Source: an uncultured Aquimarina sp.
GTDB lineage: Bacteria; Bacteroidota; Bacteroidia; Flavobacteriales; Flavobacteriaceae
Assembly (NCBI GenBank): GCA_947496555.1
Contig: CANMDH010000017.1
Location: 1 to 64,000 of the forward strand
Length of the DNA stretch: 64,000 nucleotides
Direction: 5' to 3'
The notes beneath the pieces are model-generated. The model was not told the DNA's origin. It saw only the letters and a list, made by a program, of their open reading frames with translations, and made no database searches. A program made the position numbers and the translations under genes. Of this stretch, positions 1 through 8,363 are shown piece after piece. Each line of letters begins with the position of its first letter. The stretch's first letter is position 1.

Positions 1-13
1 CTTCGTTTGTCAT
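1..13 (-). CDS. possible start of a gene leaving the window
   Basis: On the minus strand an ATG at 13 opens a frame beginning M-T-N-E that runs off the left edge. It lies about 37 bases downstream of the FkbM methyltransferase stop and on the same strand, which fits the dense operon. Only four codons are visible, so no function can be given and the start itself is uncertain. Confidence 0.25.
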
Positions 14-16
14 GAT

Positions 17-59
17 TCTGTCTGAATAAAATTAATGATTAAAATTTAACTCAGACAGA
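17..59. repeat. 9-bp inverted repeat at the 3' end of the FkbM gene
   Basis: TCTGTCTGA at 17-25 is the exact reverse complement of TCAGACAGA at 51-59, with 25 bases between. The right arm covers the stop codon of the methyltransferase. There is no T tract, so it is not a clear intrinsic terminator; it could be an attenuator or mRNA-stabilising hairpin, or chance. Confidence 0.3.
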
Positions 60-851
60 GTTCAGTTTACAGCCTCTTTTGATAAGATCATAAATCTTCG
101 TGAACTCAGAATTATATTCTTTTTTAAGATATAAACAATCATTTTGCGAAAGAAATGTCCCATGGGGTGGGAATTTTTTTACTAATTCATATCCTTGCTC
201 TTCAAGAAAAGAGTTAACCTCATCAAATAGTTTAATTCCCTTATACATGGGCTTATTAAACAATTCTAAATGCAGTCCCAAGCAATGATCAGAAGACAGA
301 AAAAAATTTGCCCCTTGAAGTATTTCATATTCTGCTCCCTGGGCATCAATCTTAAGAAAATGAAAATTAATTGGTGAATCCAGACTCTTGATTGCATCAT
401 CTAGTGTTATACATTCTAATGTTAAAGTTTTAACCAATGTAGAACGCTTTTTCCATGTCGATGCTAATTTTGAACTACCAATTTTTTTTAATTCATCAAA
501 ATTCGCGTCGACATATTCGTGATTTTGTTCAAATAAAGAAGATCCATCAATATGGTTATAAATATAAAAATAACGTCTTTCTTTCTTCTTCCATAAAGCA
601 GAATCTAGCTTGTGAATTCCCTTGGTTTTTTTTTGATTGTCATTTGGTTCAAAGCCCAATACATTTTTTATATGTCCCGAATTTTCGAACCAAGGAGAAG
701 GTAAACTTCCAATTGCTCCAACATCAATCAAATTAATAATCCCTTTACCAGACTTATCAATTTTTCCATTGCCGAAAATAGTCTTAAAAAACATCCTATA
801 TATATCCTTTAGTTTTTTTTTAATTAACTGTTTTACCCTAAGTAAATTCAT
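51..851 (-). CDS. FkbM family methyltransferase
   Basis: This 266-residue protein has the FkbM-type SAM-dependent methyltransferase layout. IDVGAIGSLPSPW near residues 42-54 is the glycine-rich SAM-binding loop. FLKIDAQGAEYEILQGA near residues 164-180 is the family's hallmark second motif. FkbM proteins generally O-methylate sugars or related hydroxyl groups. It lies 4 bases downstream of the O-antigen ligase gene at the end of the visible operon, so a role in methylating a surface glycan or its lipid-linked precursor is likely. No signal peptide or membrane span is visible, which suggests a cytoplasmic enzyme. The acceptor cannot be told from sequence. Confidence 0.85.
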   Translation of the reverse strand: MNLLRVKQLIKKKLKDIYRMFFKTIFGNGKIDKSGKGIINLIDVGAIGSLPSPWFENSGHIKNVLGFEPNDNQKKTKGIHKLDSALWKKKERRYFYIYNHIDGSSLFEQNHEYVDANFDELKKIGSSKLASTWKKRSTLVKTLTLECITLDDAIKSLDSPINFHFLKIDAQGAEYEILQGANFFLSSDHCLGLHLELFNKPMYKGIKLFDEVNSFLEEQGYELVKKFPPHGTFLSQNDCLYLKKEYNSEFTKIYDLIKRGCKLNSV

Positions 852-855
852 AGCT

Positions 856-2697
856 TTAAATTTGATTTTTTTTAAAATTTTCTGAAAATAACGTTATAAA
901 AAACACGCTGTAAAACATTAATCCAAAATGTCTAGAAAGTACATTTTCTGACAACAAATTAATCACAAGGATTACAATAAACGACACACATAAGTATTTT
1001 TTTTCCATAAAGGATTTCCAACCCAAATTTATTAGACTGGCCACAAATATCAACAAACAAAAAAGACCTCCGGATAAATAAAAAAACAAATAATTATTGT
1101 GCGTATTAAGATCTTCTTTTATGGCATATTGCAACAACTCTGTACTATTTTTCTTATAGGAACTTACCTCGCCTTTTTCTAATTGTGCTCCCCAAAGCAA
1201 GATAGAGTCGCCTTTACCCTCATAATTATATACACCACTTCCTGTAGAAACCCCAATTAAACCCAGTTGTTTTCCAGAAACTTCTGTAGTAAGATGGCAC
1301 CTATACCAACCAGAACCTACTTCTTTTATTCCTGCATCTATTATTAGTTTTCCCTTATAATCTATTGTTCCTTTGGGCAAGTTAAAACTTACTCTTTGAT
1401 TGCTAATATCTCCTAATCTCATAATAACATAATCACACCCCATACTTTTGGCAAAAATAGAAAAAGAATAGGTTTCATTATTTTCAAAATGAAATGTTTG
1501 AGAAATATTGTGCCCAAAATTTACTTTGTTATCGGTAAGCTTATCTGCCGTCAGACTTTGATCAGGGGCAGCGGCAAAATTTTTGATTACTTGAGAGTTG
1601 CCTTTGTACCAAATATCATTATCAAATTCTTCTCCTAGTTTTAATTCATTCTTGTTTTGAGATATATATTTTTCTAATCTCTTAATATGAGTTTCTTTTA
1701 GCCTATCCTGGGTGTCTCCTATACCTACCCCAAATAAAGGATGTTTTTTTACCAAAGTCCAAGCTGATTTATATAACTCTACTCTAGGGTCATTATATTC
1801 TGTATCAGAAAAGGATATGGCTGATTTTATAAAATTGACACCTCTATTAAGATCTTTGTTGTTGGCCTCTTTTATAATCACGTAATAATATCCTATTGAA
1901 GAGAGGACAAGTAACAATCCGCCAAGCACTAATACATTCTTTTTACCAATTCTGGTGTAGTTTATCAAAACGATTAACAGTAAACATCCTATTAATCCCA
2001 AAATATTAGGAATAGAAAGCAGGTAAACTACAGAAATGAAGAAAACCGATGCCAGAAACAGATACCCCCAATACTGTATTTTTTTAAAACCAATGTCCAA
2101 TATTCTAGAGATACATATACAAAAGCACATTAAAAAACTAATAGACAAATATGCTTTATGTATTAATATATCCGATTCTGCTGCTTGTTCAGAGTGCCAA
2201 AGTGCTGTATTAAAATTACTTTCGTATAAAATTCTGATAATTTCTAAAAATCCCTTTTCATTTACCTCCTTAACATAGTTTACAATCAAATAATCAACCA
2301 CTATATATCCGTATATAATATTGGCAACCAAAAAAAGAGAAAGAAAATATGGTATATATTTTTTAATTGATATTGGATTAAAATATATTATCGTTATCGG
2401 GGTCAAAAGAAGTGGCATAAACTGAACGATCCTATCAACTCCTTCTTTGATATTACTTGAATATAATAATGAAAGCAATAACATCAAATATGCTCCTGCA
2501 TGAAGCAAGAAATACTTTGATGGTATAGTCTTTAATCGTTCTTTAAATCCATCATTGAAAAGAATGATAGAAGTAGAAAAAAAAGCAATTAATAAGATTG
2601 AAGAATGATTAAATTTTAAAATGGGGAAAAAACTTAATAACAAAAATGTTATTATTTGAATTTTTTCCAGCCATTTAAAAATATTCAGTTTAAGCAT
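856..2697 (-). CDS. O-antigen ligase/polymerase (Wzy_C family) with a large inserted domain
   Basis: This 613-residue protein is a polytopic membrane protein with roughly ten hydrophobic segments. They lie across residues 10-310 and again near 550-605. The Wzy_C signature HPLFGVGIGDTQ lies near residues 318-329, and its usual partner HNNYL, normally a few dozen residues later, is displaced to about 547. The roughly 200 residues between them form a soluble block ending in GSGWYRCHLTTE and ILLWGAQLEKG, typical of a beta-sandwich seen in carbohydrate-binding and phage tail proteins. The family transfers or polymerises lipid-linked glycans at the periplasmic face, so the insert would sit in the large periplasmic loop. 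Ligase and polymerase cannot be separated by sequence. The start overlaps the dehydrogenase stop by 8 bases. Confidence 0.85.
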   Translation of the reverse strand: MLKLNIFKWLEKIQIITFLLLSFFPILKFNHSSILLIAFFSTSIILFNDGFKERLKTIPSKYFLLHAGAYLMLLLSLLYSSNIKEGVDRIVQFMPLLLTPITIIYFNPISIKKYIPYFLSLFLVANIIYGYIVVDYLIVNYVKEVNEKGFLEIIRILYESNFNTALWHSEQAAESDILIHKAYLSISFLMCFCICISRILDIGFKKIQYWGYLFLASVFFISVVYLLSIPNILGLIGCLLLIVLINYTRIGKKNVLVLGGLLLVLSSIGYYYVIIKEANNKDLNRGVNFIKSAISFSDTEYNDPRVELYKSAWTLVKKHPLFGVGIGDTQDRLKETHIKRLEKYISQNKNELKLGEEFDNDIWYKGNSQVIKNFAAAPDQSLTADKLTDNKVNFGHNISQTFHFENNETYSFSIFAKSMGCDYVIMRLGDISNQRVSFNLPKGTIDYKGKLIIDAGIKEVGSGWYRCHLTTEVSGKQLGLIGVSTGSGVYNYEGKGDSILLWGAQLEKGEVSSYKKNSTELLQYAIKEDLNTHNNYLFFYLSGGLFCLLIFVASLINLGWKSFMEKKYLCVSFIVILVINLLSENVLSRHFGLMFYSVFFITLFSENFKKNQI

Positions 2698-3622
2698 TCA
2701 AAATCTTTTTTGCGTTACTTATTGCAAAAAGACCTTGCTTTTGAACGCTTTCAAATGTTCTTGATCCTACATGAGGCGTAATCAAAATTTGCTTTTCACC
2801 TATAAATGGATGTGGGTTTGTAATAGGCTCTTCTTCTAAGACATCTGCTAAGTAGCCTTTAATAATACCGTTGTTTATACCTTCTAATATGGCATCATTA
2901 TCTACTAATCTACCTCTAGCAGTATTAATAATGGTAATACCAGGTTTTACACTGTTACTGATTAAATCTTTAGATATAATATTTTCGGTTTCAATTGTTA
3001 ATGGGGAATGTAAACTTAAAACATCTACTTTGCTCACTAATTCTTTGATAGAATCTACTGTGTTAACTTCATATTTATCAACAAAATCTTGGTCAATATA
3101 TTTATCTAATACATATACATCCATCCCCCAGGCCTTTGCTTTTTTAACAACCTCTTTACCAACAGATCCTAAACCAAAAACTCCTAAAACCTTATCAGAA
3201 ACTTCTGTACCCACTAGTCTTTTCCAGCTATATTGTTGCACTGTTTCATTTTGTGAATGAATGTTTCTAAAAAAAGTCAATAACAACCCAAATACATGTT
3301 CGGCTACTGCATTTTGATTTACCCCAGGGCAATTAGTTACAGGTATATTAAGTCTTTTAGCCGTTTCAAGATCGATTGAGTCTAATCCTACTCCATATTT
3401 GGATAAACCTTTTAGCCTAGCTTTCTTTCCTTTTTCAAGCACTTTCTCTGTATATTCATCATCTCCACAGATGACCAAATCAACATCATCAATAATTTCT
3501 AATAGTTTCTCTTCCTTTAAAGGGCCTCTCATTCTTATTATTTCCCAACCAGTATTCTCTAATTCTACTTGATGCTGGCCAGGGGTGTCCTGAAAAGACG
3601 TTGATGTTAACAATACTTTCAT
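2690..3622 (-). CDS. D-isomer-specific 2-hydroxyacid dehydrogenase (PGDH-like)
   Basis: This 310-residue protein has the full 2-hydroxyacid dehydrogenase fold. The NAD-binding motif GLGSVG lies near residue 150, the substrate-binding arginine in TARGRLV near 236, the glutamate in DVLEEEP near 265 and the catalytic histidine in ITPHVGS near 285. It most resembles 3-phosphoglycerate dehydrogenases but lacks their C-terminal regulatory domain. The reaction is reversible oxidation of a D-2-hydroxy acid with NAD(H). Among a HAD phosphatase, an HpcH aldolase and a cytidylyltransferase it probably acts on a sugar-acid or small-acid intermediate for the glycan rather than in serine synthesis. That role is inference. 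Confidence 0.85.
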   Translation of the reverse strand: MKVLLTSTSFQDTPGQHQVELENTGWEIIRMRGPLKEEKLLEIIDDVDLVICGDDEYTEKVLEKGKKARLKGLSKYGVGLDSIDLETAKRLNIPVTNCPGVNQNAVAEHVFGLLLTFFRNIHSQNETVQQYSWKRLVGTEVSDKVLGVFGLGSVGKEVVKKAKAWGMDVYVLDKYIDQDFVDKYEVNTVDSIKELVSKVDVLSLHSPLTIETENIISKDLISNSVKPGITIINTARGRLVDNDAILEGINNGIIKGYLADVLEEEPITNPHPFIGEKQILITPHVGSRTFESVQKQGLFAISNAKKILNA

Positions 3623-3637
3623 TAGATAATATGCTTT

Positions 3638-4297
3638 TTATTTTATAGCTAATTTGTTGAAAATTATTTCTTCCAATTCTACATAGTCCTTAAATCTTAA
3701 CCCTGTATAGTCTTTAAAAATATCTTTGTTCTCCTCATTTTCTCTTAATACAAAATGGAGTTTTGAAAATGTAGCGGCATCCATGTCTGTAGTGGCATCT
3801 CCCAAAAATAAAGTCTCATCCCTTTTAAGCTTATGGGACTTTAATAAATACTCTGTCCAATATCTTTTGTTCTCTGGAGATCCATGTACTCCCATAAAAA
3901 ATTCGGTTAACCCTTTTTCTTTTGCTATGATCTCTATTTCAGAAGTTGGAGTGCCAGTAATAATCCAAAAATTAAACCTATCCGAATATTTTTTTATAAA
4001 ATCGTGAGCTCCTTTTACCTCATCTGAATCTATCACTTTTTGTAGTACTAATTTTGAAAAATCATTAGCCAACTCTTGCACTCTTTCTTCAGAAATATCT
4101 TTCCCAAAAAACTCTTTCTCCCAATACTTAAATTTCTCAAATCTAGAAACGCCTCCATGATGAATATGATAGCTTACAACTTGTTCAGCAATTTCATGTC
4201 CATAAGGTAAATACATTTCTTTAAAAGCTTCCGTTTTAGCATTAACGGATTCGGCAATAACGCCATCGAAATCAAAAAAGATATTCTTTATTTTCAT
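3638..4297 (-). CDS. HAD family hydrolase (beta-phosphoglucomutase-like phosphatase)
   Basis: The HAD motifs are in order. Motif I is FFDFDGVIAES near the N-terminus with the nucleophilic Asp, followed by a helical cap. Motif II is the Thr in WIITGTP, then a lysine in SPENKRYW, and the acidic motif IV is LFLGDATTDMDAA. I start it at the ATG at 4297 because MKIKNIFFDFDG puts motif I at the usual distance. A second ATG at 4321 in the same frame would add eight residues. The likely reaction is dephosphorylation of a phosphorylated sugar or sugar acid. It lies 15 bases upstream of the dehydrogenase. A HAD phosphatase is a normal step in keto-deoxy sugar acid pathways such as Kdo or nonulosonate synthesis, which fits this neighbourhood. 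Confidence 0.82.
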   Translation of the reverse strand: MKIKNIFFDFDGVIAESVNAKTEAFKEMYLPYGHEIAEQVVSYHIHHGGVSRFEKFKYWEKEFFGKDISEERVQELANDFSKLVLQKVIDSDEVKGAHDFIKKYSDRFNFWIITGTPTSEIEIIAKEKGLTEFFMGVHGSPENKRYWTEYLLKSHKLKRDETLFLGDATTDMDAATFSKLHFVLRENEENKDIFKDYTGLRFKDYVELEEIIFNKLAIK

Positions 4298-4391
4298 TCT
4301 GATCTTATAAATTTCAGGCAAAGATATTATATCTATTTAACTTCATGCTGCTTTTTTAAGTGTAATTACCGGGATTATCATCTTGGATTAG

Positions 4392-4689
4392 GAGAAATTA
4401 TACCTTTTTGATTTTCATGGTACTATCTCTTCAAAAGATTCTTTGATTTCATATGTAAATATGTAAATCCACTTACTTCATTCTATCTGAAGTCCATCTC
4501 GTTTATTCCTATACAACTTATGCAATTGTTTCTTCTTTTCTTGACATATAGCTATTGCACATTGTAAATGAATTAGAAAAATTTGAAAGTATTCTGGTCT
4601 TTGGTGACTCTGAAGGAGATAAAGAAATGTTAGAAATTGCCACAAGTCGGTATTTTAAGTTCTTCAAAACAGCATTATTCCTGGCCCAC
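4392..4689 (+). pseudogene. decayed HAD-IB-type phosphatase gene (N- and C-terminal remnants)
   Basis: In the only sizeable gap of the left operon, the plus strand carries two pieces of a HAD-IB-like phosphatase. Codons from 4392 read EKLYLFDFHGTISSKDSLIS, a motif I in which the usual DFDGT has become DFHGT, followed by a stop at 4464. From 4555 a frame displaced by one base reads SILVFGDSEGDKEMLEIA, the acidic C-terminal motif of the same family, then RYFKFFK. Normally about 150 residues separate the motifs; here only about 190 bases do. Stops, a frameshift, a lost key residue and a large internal deletion make it non-functional. It is opposite in strand to all neighbours and probably predates assembly of the present locus. 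Confidence 0.7.
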
Positions 4690-5373
4690 GACCCATTTCA
4701 TAGCGCCATCATAAAACACTTTGCTCACCGGATAATTTGTACTCTCAGAATTCAACAATTCATTTAATATTTTTATTTTTTCTTCTCCTTTGATCAACAT
4801 TATTTTATGGTCTGCTGCCATAATTAAAGGATAGGTAAGACTAACTCGGGTATTTTTAAGTTTTGCTACTTCGTTGTGAACAACCATCTTTCGATCTTCC
4901 TGTAGTGCTAATGTATCTGGAAACAAAGAGGCAATATGCCCATCTCCTCCCATTCCTAAGATCATCAAATCAAAAACGGGGATTCCTAATTTACCTTCTG
5001 GAACTATTTTCCTTATTATATTTTCGTATTCTCTTGCGGATTCTTTGGCTGTTTTAAGAGTGTCAAACATTGGATAGCATGTCGAAGAGGTAAAATCAAA
5101 GAAAGCTTGTTTAATAGTTCCGAAATTGCTTTCCTTACTTTGTAAGGGCACACACCTTTCGTCAACAAGAAAAAAAGATATCCGTTTCCAATCCAGAGTC
5201 TCTTCTTTAAGTTTTTCTAAAATAGGTATTGGCGTACTGCCCCCTGACAAAGCAATATTTATGGTTTCTCTTTTATCAAGAAGCTCAAGTATGGTAGTAT
5301 AAATTTCTTTGGTAGCTACATCTACAAAGTCAGGTAATGTGCTATAAAGAATTTCCTGATTATGCTTTTTCAT
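4675..5373 (-). CDS. 6-phosphogluconolactonase (DevB/Pgl family)
   Basis: The protein has the family motifs in order: IALSGGSTPIPILEKL for phosphate binding, FFLVDERCVP, SNFGTIKQAFF, then LGMGGDGHIASLFPDT with the active-site histidine, and later RVSLTYPLIMAADH. These distinguish it from glucosamine-6-phosphate deaminases of the same fold. I place the start at the ATG at 5373 (MKKHNQEIL, 232 residues), which overlaps the epimerase stop by 14 bases. The longer reading from 5436 adds 21 residues that look like antisense-frame noise. The textbook reaction is hydrolysis of 6-phosphogluconolactone. Its position in a glycan operon, away from zwf and gnd, suggests a related sugar-phosphate lactone as substrate, which is inference. 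Confidence 0.8.
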   Translation of the reverse strand: MKKHNQEILYSTLPDFVDVATKEIYTTILELLDKRETINIALSGGSTPIPILEKLKEETLDWKRISFFLVDERCVPLQSKESNFGTIKQAFFDFTSSTCYPMFDTLKTAKESAREYENIIRKIVPEGKLGIPVFDLMILGMGGDGHIASLFPDTLALQEDRKMVVHNEVAKLKNTRVSLTYPLIMAADHKIMLIKGEEKIKILNELLNSESTNYPVSKVFYDGAMKWVVGQE

Positions 5374-6244
5374 CCTTATGAACGGTTCTGATACATTCGA
5401 GCAAACCTTGCCCCATATCAATATGTGGGTTAGCAATTAATTTTTTGCTTACACTTGGCTCAAATGAATATGGAGTAAACTTATAATGGTTATGATATCC
5501 TGAGTCATTACAATTAATATGTACCTCATCATTAAGGATCTCTTTGATCATTTCAAATAACTCAATTCTTTTCATTCTTTCGGTTCCAGTAAGAACAACA
5601 TGTAGATTTTCAAATGATTGAGATTCAATTACATCAACGGATAATTTTGCTGCATCTGCCGCGTGTATATACTCTCTAATTTCGTTGCCATCTCCCTTAT
5701 GATCTATCTTTTTCTGAAGAACAGCTTCTTTCACCAAATTATAAATATAATTGTTATCATAAGCCCTTTCTGAATATACAGATCCATATCTAAGTATTAC
5801 AAAAGGAAGATCGTATTTCTTGTGATATTCTTCTATAATTTTTTCTGAAGCTAATTTACTTATTCCATAAAAAGAACCTTTATTACTCATAGCATATGCA
5901 CTACTTGCATAAATAAATTTTTTGACCTTATGTTTCACGCATTGTTCCAAGAGATACATATTGCCAATCACATTAAGATTGATGGTTTTTATAGGAAATT
6001 TTATCGCATTATCAAGGTTTGCAAATCCTGCTAAATTATAAACAATTTCAAATGTATATTTTTCAAAAACAGATATGACATCCACTTCCTTAGAAATATC
6101 GCAGTATATATATTCAACTTTGTTCTTTAGCTCTTTATCTTCAGCAATATCGGCCACCGTTACCTCATATCCTCTTTGTAAAAGTTCTTTTACCAAATAA
6201 TACCCTAAAAAACCAAATCCGCCAAAGACTAAAACTCTACCCAT
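5360..6244 (-). CDS. NAD-dependent epimerase/dehydratase (extended SDR)
   Basis: This 294-residue protein has an N-terminal Rossmann motif GGFGFLG (residues 8-14), a downstream DI acidic residue pair, YASSAYA with the catalytic serine, and YGISK with the Tyr and Lys of the SDR dyad near 126-130. The length and C-terminal region match nucleotide-sugar epimerases or 4-reductases. Substrate specificity cannot be assigned. It follows the HpcH aldolase by 1 base and overlaps the lactonase by 14 bases, so it is translationally coupled in the operon. It could make a nucleotide sugar for the glycan or act in the predicted keto-deoxy acid branch. Confidence 0.82.
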   Translation of the reverse strand: MGRVLVFGGFGFLGYYLVKELLQRGYEVTVADIAEDKELKNKVEYIYCDISKEVDVISVFEKYTFEIVYNLAGFANLDNAIKFPIKTINLNVIGNMYLLEQCVKHKVKKFIYASSAYAMSNKGSFYGISKLASEKIIEEYHKKYDLPFVILRYGSVYSERAYDNNYIYNLVKEAVLQKKIDHKGDGNEIREYIHAADAAKLSVDVIESQSFENLHVVLTGTERMKRIELFEMIKEILNDEVHINCNDSGYHNHYKFTPYSFEPSVSKKLIANPHIDMGQGLLECIRTVHKDEKA

Positions 6245-6245
6245 T

Positions 6246-7031
6246 TTATAATTTAGATTTTAATAATTGCATCTGTTCCCTTGCGGTATCACCCAAAAAG
6301 AAAAAGTCTAAACTAAATGCTAAGAAGTTATAGCTTTTGGATATTTTATCTAAAACTTTCTTATGATCGGATTCAATAACATGAAAACCAAGATTTTTCG
6401 ATTTCTCTAAAGTAATTTTGTCAATCTTTGCTAATACTTCTTTTACATCATCATCATAGAACATGCCTGGTTTTCCCATAGAAGCAGATAGGTCATAAGG
6501 TCCAACAATTATACCATCAATACCTTCTACATCAAGTATCTCTGATAAATTTTTTACTCCCTCTATATGTTCAATCTGAGCAATAACTATAGACTCTTCC
6601 TGCACCCATTTATTGTATTCATTAAAAGCTATTCCGTAATGCTGAGCTCTTGAAAGTCCAACCCCCCGAGTTCCTTGAGGTGGATATTTGACCCAAGATA
6701 CGGCTTGTCTAGCCTCTTCTGCATTTTTTATCATAGGCACAATTATACCATTTGCTCCTGCATCCATTACCCTTTTTATGATCACTTCATCATTTTTGCT
6801 TACCCGCACTAAGGCTTCCATATCATTGGCTTGAATATGACCTATAAGGTTTTGCACCGTTTGTAAATCTATAGCAGAATGCTCTATATCAATTGTCAAC
6901 CACTCAAACCCAGCAGAAGATAGTATTTCTACTATAGATTGATGAGGAATAGTTAGCCAAGAACCAAAAGATAATTCTCTATTGTTTAATTTACTTTTTA
7001 ATTTACTCTTATTATGCAAAAAGTTTTTCAT
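6246..7031 (-). CDS. HpcH/HpaI family class II aldolase
   Basis: This 261-residue protein has the HpcH/HpaI aldolase/citrate lyase layout. TIDIEHSAID carries the general-base histidine (His51), and VRVSKND the substrate-binding arginine (Arg76). NGIIVPMIKNAEEA follows. AQIEHIEGV supplies the metal-binding glutamate, and GPYDLSASMG the metal-binding aspartate. The family condenses pyruvate with aldehydes, or cleaves the products, giving 2-keto-3-deoxy acids. It overlaps the YhcH-like gene by 20 bases. In a glycan operon with a CMP-sugar synthetase homologue, it may form or remodel a 2-keto-3-deoxy sugar acid; the direction and aldehyde are unknown. Confidence 0.85.
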   Translation of the reverse strand: MKNFLHNKSKLKSKLNNRELSFGSWLTIPHQSIVEILSSAGFEWLTIDIEHSAIDLQTVQNLIGHIQANDMEALVRVSKNDEVIIKRVMDAGANGIIVPMIKNAEEARQAVSWVKYPPQGTRGVGLSRAQHYGIAFNEYNKWVQEESIVIAQIEHIEGVKNLSEILDVEGIDGIIVGPYDLSASMGKPGMFYDDDVKEVLAKIDKITLEKSKNLGFHVIESDHKKVLDKISKSYNFLAFSLDFFFLGDTAREQMQLLKSKL

Positions 7032-7476
7032 CGACTTTAATTACAATTTTTTTTAAACTTTCTATTTTATTGTCTTCCACAGCATGTTGGCAGCCATGAA
7101 TATCATTACTAAAAAAAACCGCCATATAACCAGGCTGTAAAATGATTTCTGTATGTGGTCTATCTGATTGTTTGTAAAATTTACAATCATCATCATCCAT
7201 ATATTCTCTTGTTACCGTAACCGCATCCTTGTTATATACTTTTATCTTCTCTTGTCCTGATAACAAAATCTGTATGTCCACCTCTTTTAAATGGTTTTCA
7301 ATAATCTCTGGATTTACTTTTGTTTTATACGTAATGACTTTAAAATAATAGTTATCACGGCGGTGATATATATCATCTGGAGAATCTAAATTGAGCGTCT
7401 TTAGCTCTTCAAAAATCTCAGTAAAAATCTCCTGCTTAAAATATTGCTTCCAATTAGAAATACTATCAAAAATCAT
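7012..7476 (-). CDS. YhcH/YjgK/YiaL (EbgC-like, DUF386) family protein
   Basis: This 154-residue protein matches the DUF386 beta-jellyroll family that includes YhcH of the sialic acid operon and EbgC. Visible family features are the central stretch HLKEVDIQILLSGQEKI and the metal-site elements near PHTEIILQPGYMAVFF and DIHGCQHAV, with conserved histidines and acids. YhcH has been proposed to process sialic acid or a related sugar, possibly as an anomerase or isomerase, but the role is not firm. Being translationally coupled to an HpcH aldolase and near a NeuA-like cytidylyltransferase supports a job in handling a keto-deoxy sugar acid. Confidence 0.82.
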   Translation of the reverse strand: MIFDSISNWKQYFKQEIFTEIFEELKTLNLDSPDDIYHRRDNYYFKVITYKTKVNPEIIENHLKEVDIQILLSGQEKIKVYNKDAVTVTREYMDDDDCKFYKQSDRPHTEIILQPGYMAVFFSNDIHGCQHAVEDNKIESLKKIVIKVDEKLFA

Positions 7477-7525
7477 CTTTTACTTCTTCTTACCGTTCTT
7501 CACTTCACTTATATTAAAATGAAAA

Positions 7526-8362
7526 TCATTTTGATTTTTCAAGTCTCTCCTTGGTCGTTTCAAACCCATGATATATTTCATCCCAAAACTCATTTTTACA
7601 GGCTACAATATTTCCCCAACCATTTTCCTGAATACTTTCTTTACCATATTCATAAAAATCTTTCCATTCATGAGAAATACCATATCGAATTATCGGATGC
7701 CATTCTGAAACTATAACCCTGTAATCTTTATCCAATAAATATTGTATAAGCTCTTCTTTTTTATATCCTAATGGAGTAGTTTTCTTATCCTCAAATTCGC
7801 AAATAATAACCTTTGGCCCATGAGTCTCGAAAGGGAAGCCTTTTATTACAAAAAAGTCAAAACCTTCTGTGTCAATTTTTAAAAAATCAACATTCTTAAT
7901 TTTTTTCTCTTCTATAAAAGTACTTAAGGTAACCAAATCTACTTTATTGGTTTCCTCATGTGTGTCTACAAACTTACTAAACCCACTTATTCCCGAAGAT
8001 TCCGAGCTTGTATAAAACGATGCTCCCTCTGTATTTTGGTCAGAGCATCCTCTAGAGTCGATTGTAACGTTTTTAAAATTTTTTATAGCTGATGTTAAAA
8101 TTTTTCTATTACTTAAATCAGGCTCAAATGCATATATCCGCCATTTGTCTTTTGCAAATCTTTTTAGCGCTGTGCCATGATGAGCACCGACATCAATCAT
8201 TACACTTGGATTGTTATTCTCATCTCTTTTTCCTAATAATACATCGGCTACAACATCAACTTCATCAAATGAAAATTTTGGAAATAATTTATTGTAAATT
8301 CTTTTCAGCAAGCCTATAAATCCTGTGTTTTTATAAACTAAATATGCTTTCCTAATTATCAT
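7526..8362 (-). CDS. FkbM family methyltransferase
   Basis: This 278-residue protein is a second FkbM-type methyltransferase. The SAM loop is MIDVGAHHGTALK near residues 56-68, followed by YAFEPD (the acidic residue that binds the SAM ribose). The second family motif is VDFLKIDTEGFDFFVIKGF near residues 158-176. No signal peptide or membrane span is seen. It is separated by 49 bases from the YhcH-like gene and by one base from the cytidylyltransferase gene upstream, so it is likely co-made with the activated sugar acid. It may methylate that sugar or the chain end. It is clearly diverged from the FkbM protein at 51-851 rather than a recent duplicate. Confidence 0.85.
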   Translation of the reverse strand: MIIRKAYLVYKNTGFIGLLKRIYNKLFPKFSFDEVDVVADVLLGKRDENNNPSVMIDVGAHHGTALKRFAKDKWRIYAFEPDLSNRKILTSAIKNFKNVTIDSRGCSDQNTEGASFYTSSESSGISGFSKFVDTHEETNKVDLVTLSTFIEEKKIKNVDFLKIDTEGFDFFVIKGFPFETHGPKVIICEFEDKKTTPLGYKKEELIQYLLDKDYRVIVSEWHPIIRYGISHEWKDFYEYGKESIQENGWGNIVACKNEFWDEIYHGFETTKERLEKSK

Positions 8363-8363
8363 T

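Noticed and set aside
4675-4767. Continuation of the HAD relic frame to 4767 as coding sequence
   Set aside because: After about 4689 the frame is simply the antisense of the lactonase C-terminus and shows no HAD similarity.
5374-5436. 21-residue N-terminal extension of the 6-phosphogluconolactonase
   Set aside because: It overlaps the end of the epimerase gene in another frame, and the family normally begins near MKKHNQEIL. The ATG at 5373 is preferred.
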